From RUG11783 sp964599695 (GTDB taxonomy: Bacteria > Bacillota > Clostridia > Oscillospirales > Ruminococcaceae), in assembly GCA_964599695.1 (NCBI GenBank), contig CAZRGP010000004.1, forward strand, positions 101,209-165,208: DNA of 64,000 nucleotides, in the 5' to 3' direction. The notes below the pieces were generated by a model. The model saw nothing but the letters and a program-made list of their open reading frames with translations. It searched no databases and was not told the DNA's origin. The position numbers were made by a program, and so were the translations under genes. Shown piece after piece: positions 53,015-61,979 of this stretch (the first letter of the stretch is position 1; each line of letters starts with the position of its first letter).

Positions 53015-54139
53015 TCAGGAAAAGAAAGCCTTAACAGCTCTTTCCATATTCTTTTCAGCTACTTCCGTCAACATCGCCGTGTGAAGTTCCATGTCCGAAG
53101 GTGTGATTGCCACACATGCGTCAAGGATCGGAAGAAGATCTTCTGCAGCCTTTATATCCACCGCACCGCAGAAAGCTACAGTTTTGACCCCGAATTCCTT
53201 CGCGATCCTCCCGATACTGAAAGGAACCTTTCCAAGTTTCGTCTGGGAATCAAGACTGCCTTCCCCTGTTATTACGACATCTGCGTTTTTTATCGCTTCA
53301 TCAAGACCGATTGTTTCACACACGATCCGCAGTCCCGGCCTGAGATCCACATTTTTAAAATAGTTGAGGAACGCAAATCCCAGTCCTCCGGAGGCACCTG
53401 CTCCGGGTGCGTCCATCACGCTATTCCTTCCGCTGTACACTTCTGAGACTTCGCCGAATCTTCTGAGTGCTGAGTCGAAACAGTCCATATCTTCTGCAGC
53501 CACACCTTTCTGTTTTCCGAAGATCCGCACAGCGCCACGCTCACCGCACAGTGGGTTATCCACATCACAGGCGATGTGGAACACGCAGGAATCCAGTTCC
53601 GGTACAACAAGAGAATCATCCACTGTAACGATATCCTTCATCTCCGTAATACACGGAGAAGCCTCCGTGCCGTCGGCTTTCAGAAACCTGTAACCCGTGG
53701 CCGCCAGCATCCCGATCCCCGCTTCCGTAGTGGCGCTTCCTCCGATACCGATCATGAACTCCCTGCATCCCTTGCCGATTGCATCGAGGATCATTTCTCC
53801 AAGTCCTAAAGTATTGGAAACGGACGGATCTCTCATGTCTTCCGGTACCAAAGTCAAACCGGAGGACGCAGCCATCTCCATGATAGCAAGCCGCCTCTCC
53901 GGTATGATTCCGTATCTAGCTTTGATGATCCTCCCGATGGGGTCGTGAACACATACATCGGTATACTCTCCGCCAAGACCATCTGTCAGGACAGAGCAGG
54001 TACCCTCCCCGCCGTCAGCAATGGGATATACTTCGACTTCAGCATCACGCACGGAACGAATCCCTCTCGCTGCCGCGTTACCCGCCTGCAGAGAGGTCAT
54101 ACATCCCTTAAAGGAATCGATAGCTATAACCGCTTTCAT
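53015..54139 (-). CDS. glycerate kinase (GarK/GlxK type)
   Basis: 374 residues; phosphorylates glycerate. It has IAIDSFKGCMTSLQAGNAAARG at the start, DGGEGTCSVL, the GIGGSATTEAGIG loop, the CDVDNPLCGERGA block and ITGEGSLDSQTKLGK. Start at the ATG at 54139 with AAGGA upstream; the longer frame adds 22 residues and overlaps the next gene heavily. It overlaps the upstream membrane protein by four bases. Confidence 0.94.
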   Translation of the reverse strand: MKAVIAIDSFKGCMTSLQAGNAAARGIRSVRDAEVEVYPIADGGEGTCSVLTDGLGGEYTDVCVHDPIGRIIKARYGIIPERRLAIMEMAASSGLTLVPEDMRDPSVSNTLGLGEMILDAIGKGCREFMIGIGGSATTEAGIGMLAATGYRFLKADGTEASPCITEMKDIVTVDDSLVVPELDSCVFHIACDVDNPLCGERGAVRIFGKQKGVAAEDMDCFDSALRRFGEVSEVYSGRNSVMDAPGAGASGGLGFAFLNYFKNVDLRPGLRIVCETIGLDEAIKNADVVITGEGSLDSQTKLGKVPFSIGRIAKEFGVKTVAFCGAVDIKAAEDLLPILDACVAITPSDMELHTAMLTEVAEKNMERAVKAFFS

Positions 54140-54609
54140 TCTGTTTCTTCCTTGGAGCCTTCCTTTTTTCCGGATACTGATTCGATCCCGTTCTGTTCGC
54201 ACCATTCGTCAAAAGTCGGCACCTGCGGATAATCCTTTTTCAGTTTCTTCTTGCATTTCCTAATAGCTGTAGATATAGGATTCAGCGCCCCCGTAAGGTA
54301 AAGGATAGCGGAAAATATCACCATGACTGCAGTTACGATCATGGTCATCGTGACTTGACTTTGTCCGTTCATCTGAAACACAAAGAACAGTATCGTCACA
54401 ACGAGAAGGCTTTCCGGTATGCGGTTTCCTTTCTGCTTTTCTTCTTTAGGAAGGTTGCGCAGGTCCTGGAGTTTGAAGATCTCCGCCATATGTTCGTCGC
54501 TGATCTCGTTTTTTGTTTTGTACTGTTCCCAGAGTTTCTTCGTAGCAGAATCAAAGCTTTTGAAAGTGCTTGTTCTGCGATATTCCTTATCCTTCGTATA
54601 CTCCGCCAT
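54136..54609 (-). CDS. two-segment membrane protein, function unknown
   Basis: 157 residues: a charged N-terminus (1-65), two hydrophobic segments (about 68-82 and 89-110), and a basic then acidic C-terminal tail. No family is recognised. The last bases overlap the start of the glycerate kinase gene (ATGA), so the two are co-translated, but nothing links it to glycerate metabolism. A hairpin lies upstream. Confidence 0.65.
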   Translation of the reverse strand: MAEYTKDKEYRRTSTFKSFDSATKKLWEQYKTKNEISDEHMAEIFKLQDLRNLPKEEKQKGNRIPESLLVVTILFFVFQMNGQSQVTMTMIVTAVMVIFSAILYLTGALNPISTAIRKCKKKLKKDYPQVPTFDEWCEQNGIESVSGKKEGSKEETE

Positions 54610-54670
54610 TAAACTATTTCCTCATATTGTTTAGTGCTTTCATTCTATCATTCGCTTGCGCGTTTACGCA

Positions 54671-54696
54671 ATGGACTCCCCTTCTCAGGGGAGTCC
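54671..54696. repeat. perfect inverted repeat, probable weak terminator or RNA end
   Basis: GGACTCCCCTTCTCAGGGGAGTCC forms an eight-to-ten base-pair stem after the GH1 gene, but no T tract follows on the minus strand, so it may stabilise RNA rather than stop transcription. Confidence 0.55.
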
Positions 54697-54714
54697 ATGT
54701 CAGTTGTGCAGAAA

Positions 54715-56166
54715 TCAGCCGAGATCTTCACCGTTGGATTCCGTGACTCTCTTGTACCAGAAGTAACTGTCTTTCAGACTGCGTTTTCCGGTTCCGTTGA
54801 AGTGATTGTCATAATCCACATAGATGAAGCCGTATCTCTTTTCGATCTCGGAAGATGAACAGCTGATAATGTCGATCGGTCCCCACGGATAATATCCGCG
54901 GAGGTCTACGCCGTCCTTCACCGCCTCAATGCACTGTTCAATGTGCGCTCTGAGGTAGTCGATGCGGTAATCATCATGAATGGAGCCGTCTTCTTCGACC
55001 TTGTCATAGGCTCCGAGGCCGTTCTCTGTAATATAGAGAGGTTTCTGATAACGATCCCAGTACTCGTTCAGCGCGATCCGCAAGCCAAGAGGATCCACGC
55101 TCCATCCCCACGCACTTGCGGGGATATCCGGGTTGCTTACCTGTCCGAGTTCGGTGTTCAGGTAAGGATCCTTTCCGGAAAGTCGACTATAATAGTAGCT
55201 CAGGGAAACAAAGTCCACCGTTCCCTCTCTCAGCGCTTCCTCATCGCCGGGATAAAACTCGATATGGATGTTGTGATCGTCATAGTAACGAAGCGCATAT
55301 CCGGGATAATACCCTCTAACCATGATATCGCCATAGAGATATTCCATCTGGTTGTGTTTCATGTTCCAGAACACATCCTCCGGCATATGGGTTATTGGGT
55401 AGGTCAGGTTGGAGCAGAACATCATTCCGATCTGGTTTTCCGGATCGATCTCATGAGCGATCATGGTCGCTTTTGCACATGCCACCATCTCATTGTGGAC
55501 GCCCTGATATTTGGCTTCCAGGAGATTATCTACTTTGTCCGCTGCAATGCCAAGGTGGTTGAAGCTCTCGTGAATGATCAGGTTGATCTGATTCACGATG
55601 ATCCACTTTTTGACTTTTCCCTTGTACCTTTCAAAACAGACTTTGCAGTATTTGACGAAAAAGTCTACCAGTTCCCTGCTGGCCCATCCGTTGTATTTGA
55701 GGGTCAGATTCAGCGGCATCTCATAGTGGCTGAGGGTGATCAGGGGCTCAAGGCCGTTCTCGATCATGCAGTCAAACAGGCGGTCATAATATGCCAGGCC
55801 TTCCTCACACGGTTCCTCATCATCACCGTTCGGGAAGATCCTTGCCCAGTTGATGCTTGTTCTCAGTCCGTTCATCCCCGTACCGGCAAGCAGCTTGATA
55901 TCTTCCGGGAAAGTATGATAAAAATCGATGCCCCTGCGTTTCGGATAGAAGGAATCATCCTCTTCCATAGCGCGATGGATATAGTCCGTGTCGACTTCCA
56001 TGTTATAGCGCTGATCCGGAGGAATGTCATACTGGGTGCGGTTGATATCGGCAAGACACCAGCCCTTCCCTCCTTCTTTCCAGGCGCCTTCCATCTGGTT
56101 TGCCGCCAAGGCTCCTCCCCAGATAAAGTCCTTGGGCATCCCATTGTATTTGCTCATTTTTGCCAT
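54715..56166 (-). CDS. GH1 6-phospho-beta-glycosidase-like enzyme with Gln at the acid/base position
   Basis: 483 residues of GH1. The nucleophile is Glu381 (YITENGLGAYD). The acid/base position, normally NE in a TFNEI-type motif, reads WIIVNQIN with Gln193. The C-terminal SSSEIEKRYGFIYVDYD holds the Ser, Lys and Tyr that grip a 6-phosphate, so the substrate is phosphorylated. GAGGAG lies eight bases before the ATG. It is last in a IIB-IIC-IIA-GH1 operon. With Gln in place of Glu, ordinary acid catalysis is weakened, as in plant myrosinases, so a thioglycoside or another good-leaving-group substrate is a reasonable guess; a paralogue with the same change lies at 60524. Confidence 0.9.
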   Translation of the reverse strand: MAKMSKYNGMPKDFIWGGALAANQMEGAWKEGGKGWCLADINRTQYDIPPDQRYNMEVDTDYIHRAMEEDDSFYPKRRGIDFYHTFPEDIKLLAGTGMNGLRTSINWARIFPNGDDEEPCEEGLAYYDRLFDCMIENGLEPLITLSHYEMPLNLTLKYNGWASRELVDFFVKYCKVCFERYKGKVKKWIIVNQINLIIHESFNHLGIAADKVDNLLEAKYQGVHNEMVACAKATMIAHEIDPENQIGMMFCSNLTYPITHMPEDVFWNMKHNQMEYLYGDIMVRGYYPGYALRYYDDHNIHIEFYPGDEEALREGTVDFVSLSYYYSRLSGKDPYLNTELGQVSNPDIPASAWGWSVDPLGLRIALNEYWDRYQKPLYITENGLGAYDKVEEDGSIHDDYRIDYLRAHIEQCIEAVKDGVDLRGYYPWGPIDIISCSSSEIEKRYGFIYVDYDNHFNGTGKRSLKDSYFWYKRVTESNGEDLG

Positions 56167-56206
56167 AGTTTTTTCTCCTCTGAGTCAGGTAAAAAGGGCT
56201 TTTACA

Positions 56207-56590
56207 TTATTTGGCTTCAAGTGCTTCGATGCGCTCCTCGTACTTTTGGGCGATCTTGAGCATTGCCTTTGTCATGTTGATCTCGACCTGGATCGTCATG
56301 AGCGTGTCCTGAGCGTGTGCGAAAAGGACAAAATACCCCATCTTCTCATCACCGCCGCGGATGTCGCCCTGGATCATGTCAGTCTGAATGTTGTGGGCCT
56401 TTGCCTGCAGTTTGTCTGCTTCCTTCAAAAGCGCCGTTGCATCATCAAGTCTGCCCTCAGCAATGGCGTCTACTGCTTCACTGGCTTTGAGACGTGCATC
56501 ACCGGCGGACATGATAATGTTCATGGACTGCTCCATAACAAAATCCGCTTTTTCTTCTTCAGTCATACCGACCATCGTGATTTCTTCCAT
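56207..56590 (-). CDS. PTS lactose/cellobiose-type EIIA component
   Basis: 127 residues, all helical, with the phosphorylated His in FVLFAHAQDTLM and the AHNIQTDMIQG block of the chitobiose/cellobiose/lactose family. It passes phosphate from HPr to EIIB. GGAG lies ten bases before the ATG. It lies between IIC and GH1 and is preceded by a 13-bp hairpin. Confidence 0.94.
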   Translation of the reverse strand: MEEITMVGMTEEEKADFVMEQSMNIIMSAGDARLKASEAVDAIAEGRLDDATALLKEADKLQAKAHNIQTDMIQGDIRGGDEKMGYFVLFAHAQDTLMTIQVEINMTKAMLKIAQKYEERIEALEAK

Positions 56591-56622
56591 AAATCAGTGT
56601 CTCCTTGTCATTTCAATATAAA

Positions 56623-56654
56623 GTGCCGGTGAGGCAATGCAGCCTCACCGGCAC
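56623..56654 (-). repeat. strong hairpin inside the PTS operon, between IIC and IIA
   Basis: GTGCCGGTGAGGC and GCCTCACCGGCAC form a perfect 13-bp stem with a six-base loop, followed by TTTATATT on the minus strand, in the 109 bases between the IIC and IIA genes. It could be a leaky terminator or RNA-stability element that sets the ratio of IIC/IIB to IIA/GH1. Confidence 0.7.
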
Positions 56655-56699
56655 AGGCTTTCAGCAATTGCCTGAAAATCGCAACTTATTCCGTTCCGA

Positions 56700-57941
56700 T
56701 TATGCAGCTGCCTCTTCTTTTACCTTCTCATCGTCATAAGCTTTGAGGAAGGGGTACCAGATCACACCGGAGAGAACGAATGTCGCGATAGCGAACAGAA
56801 CACCGGTGATGGATCCCTGGGTGGAGATGAAGGTGCTGATCGGATAGGGGCAATACCAAAGTTCGAAGTCGATCTTCGGGATCGGTGCAAAAGGAATAAC
56901 CTTTGTGAAGATCCACGTGACGATGGGGAGAATGATTCCCTGCAGCCACATTGGGAGCATCATTGTGGGGTTCCAAGCGATAGCGCCGAAGATGACGGGC
57001 TCATTGATGTTGAAGATGCCGGGAACAACGCAGGCACGGCCAAGGGCCTTCAGCTCGTTGGACTTGCAGGCGAACATCATGAGCAGGCAGAGGGACAGAG
57101 TGCATCCGATACCGCCGATCCACAGATAGGTGCAGAACATGAAGGTCTCGGTGAAAACGCCCAGAGTCTTGTAGGTTGCAGTGCCGGCAGCAACAAGTGC
57201 GAGGTTCGCTTCTGTAACTGCGAGCTTGACAGGCTCATCAACGGGGGTAAGAACCCAAGTGGAGATACCCATGGAGTAGATGAAGCACTTGAGGAAGCAG
57301 AAGATAACAAATCCAACAGGGCTTGTGAGGATCTTCTGCAGCGGGAGGAAGACTGCCTGTACAGCACCGGCAATGTCAACACCGGCGACAAGAACGATCA
57401 GCCATCCAGCTGTGATCACGAGAATGATCGGGAGAAGCGCGTCAAACCACTGACGTACAAAGTCCGGAACAACGGAATCCTCTTTGAAGAAAGAGAATTT
57501 TGCGAATGCGCCGAAGACTTCGCCAACAATGATTCCTGTGAAGATAGCGATGAACATGCCGTTGGCGCCATAAAGCGTATGGCCCTGGCCCATTTCTTCC
57601 GCTGCTTCAGGGTTGACAACGATCATGAACAGCATCAGTCCGGTGAAGCCGGCGATAATGCGCTGTTTACGATAGCGTTTGCGTTCACAATAGTTGAAAG
57701 GAATGAGGAAGGAAGCCATAAGGCCGATCTTGCTCATTGTGTAGCCAAAAGGTGTCCAGAAGCTGGGCAGACCCGGTACAAAGTCGTTAAGGACAGCGCC
57801 GAGGCAGAAGATGGAGCCCGCAAGAATGAAGGGCAGCAGCTGCATCATGGAGTCCTTGATGACAACGATCCAGGTCAGGTTTGTCACCTTTTGAAGCTTA
57901 GGTGCGAATGACTCTTCAAGCCATTTGATGAGTTTTTGCAT
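56700..57941 (-). CDS. PTS cellobiose-type EIIC permease
   Basis: 413 residues with about ten hydrophobic segments in the lactose/cellobiose EIIC family. Family-like parts are IKDSMMQLLPFILAGSIF, WVLTPVDEPVKLAV, LKALGRACVVPGIFNINEPVIFGA (the conserved NEPxxFG motif) and MLPMWLQGIILPIV. It transports and phosphorylates a beta-glucoside. It follows the EIIB gene by 58 bases. Confidence 0.95.
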   Translation of the reverse strand: MQKLIKWLEESFAPKLQKVTNLTWIVVIKDSMMQLLPFILAGSIFCLGAVLNDFVPGLPSFWTPFGYTMSKIGLMASFLIPFNYCERKRYRKQRIIAGFTGLMLFMIVVNPEAAEEMGQGHTLYGANGMFIAIFTGIIVGEVFGAFAKFSFFKEDSVVPDFVRQWFDALLPIILVITAGWLIVLVAGVDIAGAVQAVFLPLQKILTSPVGFVIFCFLKCFIYSMGISTWVLTPVDEPVKLAVTEANLALVAAGTATYKTLGVFTETFMFCTYLWIGGIGCTLSLCLLMMFACKSNELKALGRACVVPGIFNINEPVIFGAIAWNPTMMLPMWLQGIILPIVTWIFTKVIPFAPIPKIDFELWYCPYPISTFISTQGSITGVLFAIATFVLSGVIWYPFLKAYDDEKVKEEAAA

Positions 57942-57999
57942 AAGTTTCTTTTCCTCCTATTAATTATATGAACAGGCCCCTTGCCTGCACATAACACGA

Positions 58000-58320
58000 T
58001 TAGAGTTCCCCAAACATCTCAAGGATCTCGTCGAGAGCCTTATCGCCGTTGAGACGGGAGTAAGCTTCCTGAGATACAACACCGATCTTGATCGGATATC
58101 CTTCACAGATCTCTTCCATGGAAGGAACGATGGACTTAAGGTGCGGTCCAATGAGGAGGCAGTCGATCTCATCGACATAATCTTCTACTGTTGCCTCACT
58201 GCGGGCATTGACCGTGATCGCGATACCACGGGCAGAAGCCGCCTTACGAATGTTTGCAGCCATGAATCCGGAAGATGCACCGGATCCGCAAACGAGGAGC
58301 ACATTGTGTTTTGTAGCCAT
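58000..58320 (-). CDS. PTS cellobiose-type EIIB component
   Basis: 106 residues from the ATG at 58320 (AAGGAG upstream; the longer frame adds 41 residues). It has the P-loop VLLVCGSGASSGFMA with the phospho-Cys11 and a typical flavodoxin-like fold. It is first in the IIB-IIC-IIA-GH1 operon, downstream of a promoter and LicR-like operator region. Confidence 0.95.
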   Translation of the reverse strand: MATKHNVLLVCGSGASSGFMAANIRKAASARGIAITVNARSEATVEDYVDEIDCLLIGPHLKSIVPSMEEICEGYPIKIGVVSQEAYSRLNGDKALDEILEMFGEL

Positions 58321-58362
58321 ATTATTCTCCTTTTCAAATTCGACTTGTAATAAGACGATAAT

Positions 58363-58391
58363 AATATAACAAGGGAACATAAAGTGAACAA
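58363..58391 (-). promoter_or_regulatory. promoter of the PTS/GH1 operon
   Basis: TTGTTC (58391-58386) and TATATT (58368-58363), 17-base spacer, on the minus strand. The operator region begins about ten bases upstream of the -35, suitable for an activator. Confidence 0.65.
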
Positions 58392-58406
58392 ACACATTTT
58401 TGCACC

Positions 58407-58466
58407 CGTGATGTGCAATTCTACAGAATGCACAATCGGCCAAAAACGGGTTTGTGCAACATCACG
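58407..58466. promoter_or_regulatory. inverted-repeat operator region between the PTS operon and its regulator gene
   Basis: CGTGATGT at 58407-58414 is repeated in inverted form as ACATCACG at 58459-58466, each next to TGCA(CAA). Within it TGTGCAATTCT-ACAGAATGCACA (58412-58433) is a near-perfect palindrome. The site lies between two divergent genes, a PTS operon and a LicR/MtlR-like activator, so it is the likely binding site of that regulator; the assignment is an inference. Confidence 0.65.
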
Positions 58467-58568
58467 AATGTATATTTTTACACCTGCGCGAAGGCATCGA
58501 GTTGTTCATTCACAGGGCAGAAATATGCCATAATATTTATGTTATTTATATGATCAGAGGGTATTAAT

Positions 58569-60479
58569 ATGGCAGACAGATTGAACAGCATGGTACAGAT
58601 CCTGATATCACAAAATAACAGGCTGAATGCCTCTCAGCTGGCCAAGCAGCTCGGCGTATCCGTACGTACACTGCACAACGACATCAAATCCGTTAACACC
58701 CGTTTTCCCGACGCGATCGTAAGTACGCCCAATGGCTACTCGATCGATACGGACATTGCCAGGGCACTTCTGAAGCCCGAGCACTCTGATATTCCTTCCA
58801 ACAATTCCGAAAGATGCAACTACATTCTCAACCGCCTCATTCAAAGCGGCGGCGTTCTGAATCTGTACGAACTCTGTGACGAGATATATATCAGCCCCAC
58901 CACCTTCCAGACGCTGATAGGGCGAATGCGCCGTCTTACCCGGGATCACGATCTGACCCTGACCGTATCTGGAGAAAATGTAGAACTCACCGGTGCTGAG
59001 CGGAACAAGCGCCAGCTGATCAGCAGCATGCTGTACTCCGAGTCCGGAACCGCATTCTTCAGCATCGATGCACTGCAGGAAGCCTTTCCTTCCATCAGCA
59101 TCGAGGAGATCCAGGACGATATCCTTTCCGTTATGACTGAGCAGCATTACTTCATCAACGACTACTCGCTGATGAACCTGCTGTTGCATGTTGCCATCTC
59201 GATCAACCGGATCCAGAACGGGTATATCAATACCAACCCGGTCACAGACATGGCGCCCCTTTCCTCCCATGAGAGGCTCTTTGCGGAAAAGATCGTGGAA
59301 AGTCTGGAGTCCCGCTTCAATGTATCTTTCTCTGAAGCGGAACTGTATGAACTTACCCTCCTCCTGATCTCACGCGCTTCGTCAATGGATTTCAACAGCA
59401 TTACGAGCGACAATATCGGTACTTACATCGGAAAAGACTGCCTGGATCTTGTTCTCTTGCTGATACGCACGATCAATGAGTATTACGATATCGACCTCCA
59501 GGAACAGGAATTCTTCGTGCGGTTCGCGCTTCACATCCACAACATGCTCGTTCGCGCAAACAACGCCAATTTCTGCAAGAATCCCCTTGTTGACGAGATC
59601 CGCCAGAATTGTCCCCTCATTTATGACGTGTCCGTTCAGTTGTCCGGTATCATACTGGAGCAGACAGGCATCATCCTCAATGAGGACGAGATCGCCTACA
59701 TTGCCCTTCACCTCGGAGGCGCACTGGAGACTCAAAAGGAGATCGCCCATCTCATTCCCACCGTCCTTTTCTGCCCCAGCTACTACAATCTGAACACAGA
59801 TCTTGCGGATAAACTGACGAAGAAATTCAATGGTCAGATCAACCTCACCCACATCTTCACCTACGAACACGAGCTTGACTCCCTTTCCTCCGAGCATCTG
59901 ATCATTTCCACCGTAAGACTTCATCATATAACGGACGCTCCGCTCGTTCTCATCTCCCCTTTCCTGACAAACACGGATACCGTTGCGATCAGCAAAAAAG
60001 TCGAGGAGATCAATACTTCAAACAAAAAGGAGATGATCCGGAGCAGCCTCGGGCAGATCATCTCTCCCGATCTGTTCGAGACCGGAAACCGCTATTCGAC
60101 ACGGGACAAACTCCTGCGGGCGATGTGCGCAAAACTGATCGATCTCGGATACACGGATTCCAGTTTCCTCGGTGACGTATTGGAAAGGGAGACGATCTCC
60201 CCTACGGCTTTCGGACAGGTTGCCATTCCGCACGCGCTCAAAATGAAAGCAAAGAAAACCGGTATGTCCATCTACATCAGCCGAACACCGATAGAATGGG
60301 GAGAATCCTATGTCAATCTTGTGATCCTCTTATGTTTCAGTCCGGATCAGCGCAAGATCTTCTATGATATCTTCGAACCTCTTTCCATGCTGCTCATGGA
60401 TTCCTCCCATCTGAAGAACCTCCTGGCGCTTACGGAATACGATGATTTTGTTGCATACCTGGCAGATCATATGGAATGA
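58569..60479 (+). CDS. LicR-like PTS-regulated transcriptional activator (HTH, PRD1, PRD2, EIIB-like, EIIA)
   Basis: 636 residues. The N-terminal HTH (LNASQLAKQLGVSVRTLHNDIK), a second helix-turn-helix (LYELCDEIYISPTTFQTLIGRMRR), two PTS regulation domains (His near HVAISINRIQNG and NEDEIAYIALHLGGA), an EIIB-like part (SYYNLNTDLADKL) and a C-terminal EIIA of mannitol/Ntr type with His555 in AIPHALK. The size matches B. subtilis LicR. Phosphorylation of the PRDs tunes activity in response to PTS flux. The gene is divergent from the PTS operon and upstream of GH1-B and a HAD gene. Confidence 0.93.
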   Translation: MADRLNSMVQILISQNNRLNASQLAKQLGVSVRTLHNDIKSVNTRFPDAIVSTPNGYSIDTDIARALLKPEHSDIPSNNSERCNYILNRLIQSGGVLNLYELCDEIYISPTTFQTLIGRMRRLTRDHDLTLTVSGENVELTGAERNKRQLISSMLYSESGTAFFSIDALQEAFPSISIEEIQDDILSVMTEQHYFINDYSLMNLLLHVAISINRIQNGYINTNPVTDMAPLSSHERLFAEKIVESLESRFNVSFSEAELYELTLLLISRASSMDFNSITSDNIGTYIGKDCLDLVLLLIRTINEYYDIDLQEQEFFVRFALHIHNMLVRANNANFCKNPLVDEIRQNCPLIYDVSVQLSGIILEQTGIILNEDEIAYIALHLGGALETQKEIAHLIPTVLFCPSYYNLNTDLADKLTKKFNGQINLTHIFTYEHELDSLSSEHLIISTVRLHHITDAPLVLISPFLTNTDTVAISKKVEEINTSNKKEMIRSSLGQIISPDLFETGNRYSTRDKLLRAMCAKLIDLGYTDSSFLGDVLERETISPTAFGQVAIPHALKMKAKKTGMSIYISRTPIEWGESYVNLVILLCFSPDQRKIFYDIFEPLSMLLMDSSHLKNLLALTEYDDFVAYLADHME

Positions 60480-60523
60480 TCTTTCCAGAAAGATATACGA
60501 TTTATCGAAAGGAATAGGAAGCA

Positions 60524-61975
60524 ATGAAAACGATACCAAAAGGTTTTCCCGAGAACTTTCTGTGGGGCGGTGCGGTAGCCGCCTGTCAGATCGAGGGAGC
60601 GTACGATGTGGATGGAAGAGGGCTGTCCACGTCTGATATCCATCGGTATGACAAAAATCTGGACCGCGCCAACCTCGGAGAAGAGGGCGGCGGTACGCTG
60701 GCCTATATCAAAGCCGCTGCAAAAGATACTGAGGGGTATTACCCCAAACGGTACGGCATCGATTTCTACCACACTTACAAAGAGGACCTTGCGCTTCTCA
60801 AAGAAATGGGCTTCAAGTGTTTCCGAACCAGTTTCTCCTGGTCCAGGATATTCCCGAACGGTGATGAGACTGAGCCCAACGAAAAGGGACTGGAGTTCTA
60901 CGACGCCCTTCTGGATGAGATGATCAAGGACGGCATGGAACCTATCATGACCATCAGCCACTACGACATACCGCTCCACCTTGTGACAGAGTACGGTGGC
61001 TTCGCGAACCGCAAGGTCATAGACTTCTTTGTTCGATATGCAGAAGTTCTCTTCAAGCGCTACAAGGATAAAGTAAAATACTGGATCGTGTGCAACCAGG
61101 TCAACCTCATTCCAACTGTGCGTTTCGGATGCCTGGGCATCTACGCTGATCAGAGTGATGATATGGACAGTCTGATGTATCAGGCTGTGCACAATCAGTT
61201 CGTAGCCTGTGCGAAAGCGCATGAGATCGGCAAAAGGATCAATCCCGATTTTATGATCGGAACGATGCTGGCTGACGGAACGTACTATCCCGCGAGCTGC
61301 AAACCCGAGGATATCCGTCATACCATGCGGGTCAACCGCCTGCAGAATTATTTCTTCGCCGATGTCCAGCTCCGCGGCGAATACCCCACCTATATTCTCC
61401 GTTATTTTGAGGAGAACAATATCCATGTGACATTCTACCCCGGTGACGAAGAAGTGATCCGCAACAATCCCCAGGACTTCCTGGCGATCTCCTATTACGC
61501 CACTTATATCGGGGATGCTCAGAAGGATGAGTACAAGCCTTTCCAGGGTTCTCAGAATCCTTATCTGGAGCCGACTCCGTGGGACTGGAGAATGGATCCA
61601 CTTGGACTTTACAACTGTCTCTGCCAGGACTGGGACCGCTATCAGGTGCCCATTCTCATTGCTGAGAACGGGTTCGGTGCACTGGACAAACTGGAAGATG
61701 ACGGTACGATCCATGATCCTTATCGTGTTGACTACTACCGCAAACATATCGAACAGCTGAAGGAAGCCGTAAAGGACGGTGTTGAAGTCATCGCCTACTG
61801 CGCATGGGGTCCCATCGATATCGTTTCCTCTTCCTCCGCTGAGATGAGCAAGAGATACGGTTTCATCTATGTCGATCAGGATGACCTGGGCAATGGAAGC
61901 AAGAAACGTTATAAAAAGGACAGTTTCGAATGGTACAAAAAAGTCATTGCCTCGAACGGAGAGGACCTTGGCTGA
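60524..61975 (+). CDS. second GH1 6-phospho-beta-glycosidase-like enzyme, Gln at the acid/base position
   Basis: 483 residues, about 45 percent similar by eye to the first GH1 of this window. Nucleophile Glu381 (LIAENGFGALD); acid/base position Gln192 in WIVCNQVN; C-terminal SSSAEMSKRYGFIYVDQDD with the phosphate-binding Ser, Lys and Tyr. It follows the activator gene by 44 bases and is followed by a HAD gene. The shared Glu to Gln change in two paralogues argues against a random error. Substrate could be another aglycone of the same phosphoglycoside class. Confidence 0.9.
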   Translation: MKTIPKGFPENFLWGGAVAACQIEGAYDVDGRGLSTSDIHRYDKNLDRANLGEEGGGTLAYIKAAAKDTEGYYPKRYGIDFYHTYKEDLALLKEMGFKCFRTSFSWSRIFPNGDETEPNEKGLEFYDALLDEMIKDGMEPIMTISHYDIPLHLVTEYGGFANRKVIDFFVRYAEVLFKRYKDKVKYWIVCNQVNLIPTVRFGCLGIYADQSDDMDSLMYQAVHNQFVACAKAHEIGKRINPDFMIGTMLADGTYYPASCKPEDIRHTMRVNRLQNYFFADVQLRGEYPTYILRYFEENNIHVTFYPGDEEVIRNNPQDFLAISYYATYIGDAQKDEYKPFQGSQNPYLEPTPWDWRMDPLGLYNCLCQDWDRYQVPILIAENGFGALDKLEDDGTIHDPYRVDYYRKHIEQLKEAVKDGVEVIAYCAWGPIDIVSSSSAEMSKRYGFIYVDQDDLGNGSKKRYKKDSFEWYKKVIASNGEDLG

Positions 61976-61979
61976 TTAC

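Noticed and set aside
54943..56259. A 438-codon frame antisense to the first GH1 gene
   Set aside because: The opposite strand carries a complete GH1 with catalytic motifs; long antisense frames arise from codon bias. A similar one (60467-61747) lies across the second GH1.
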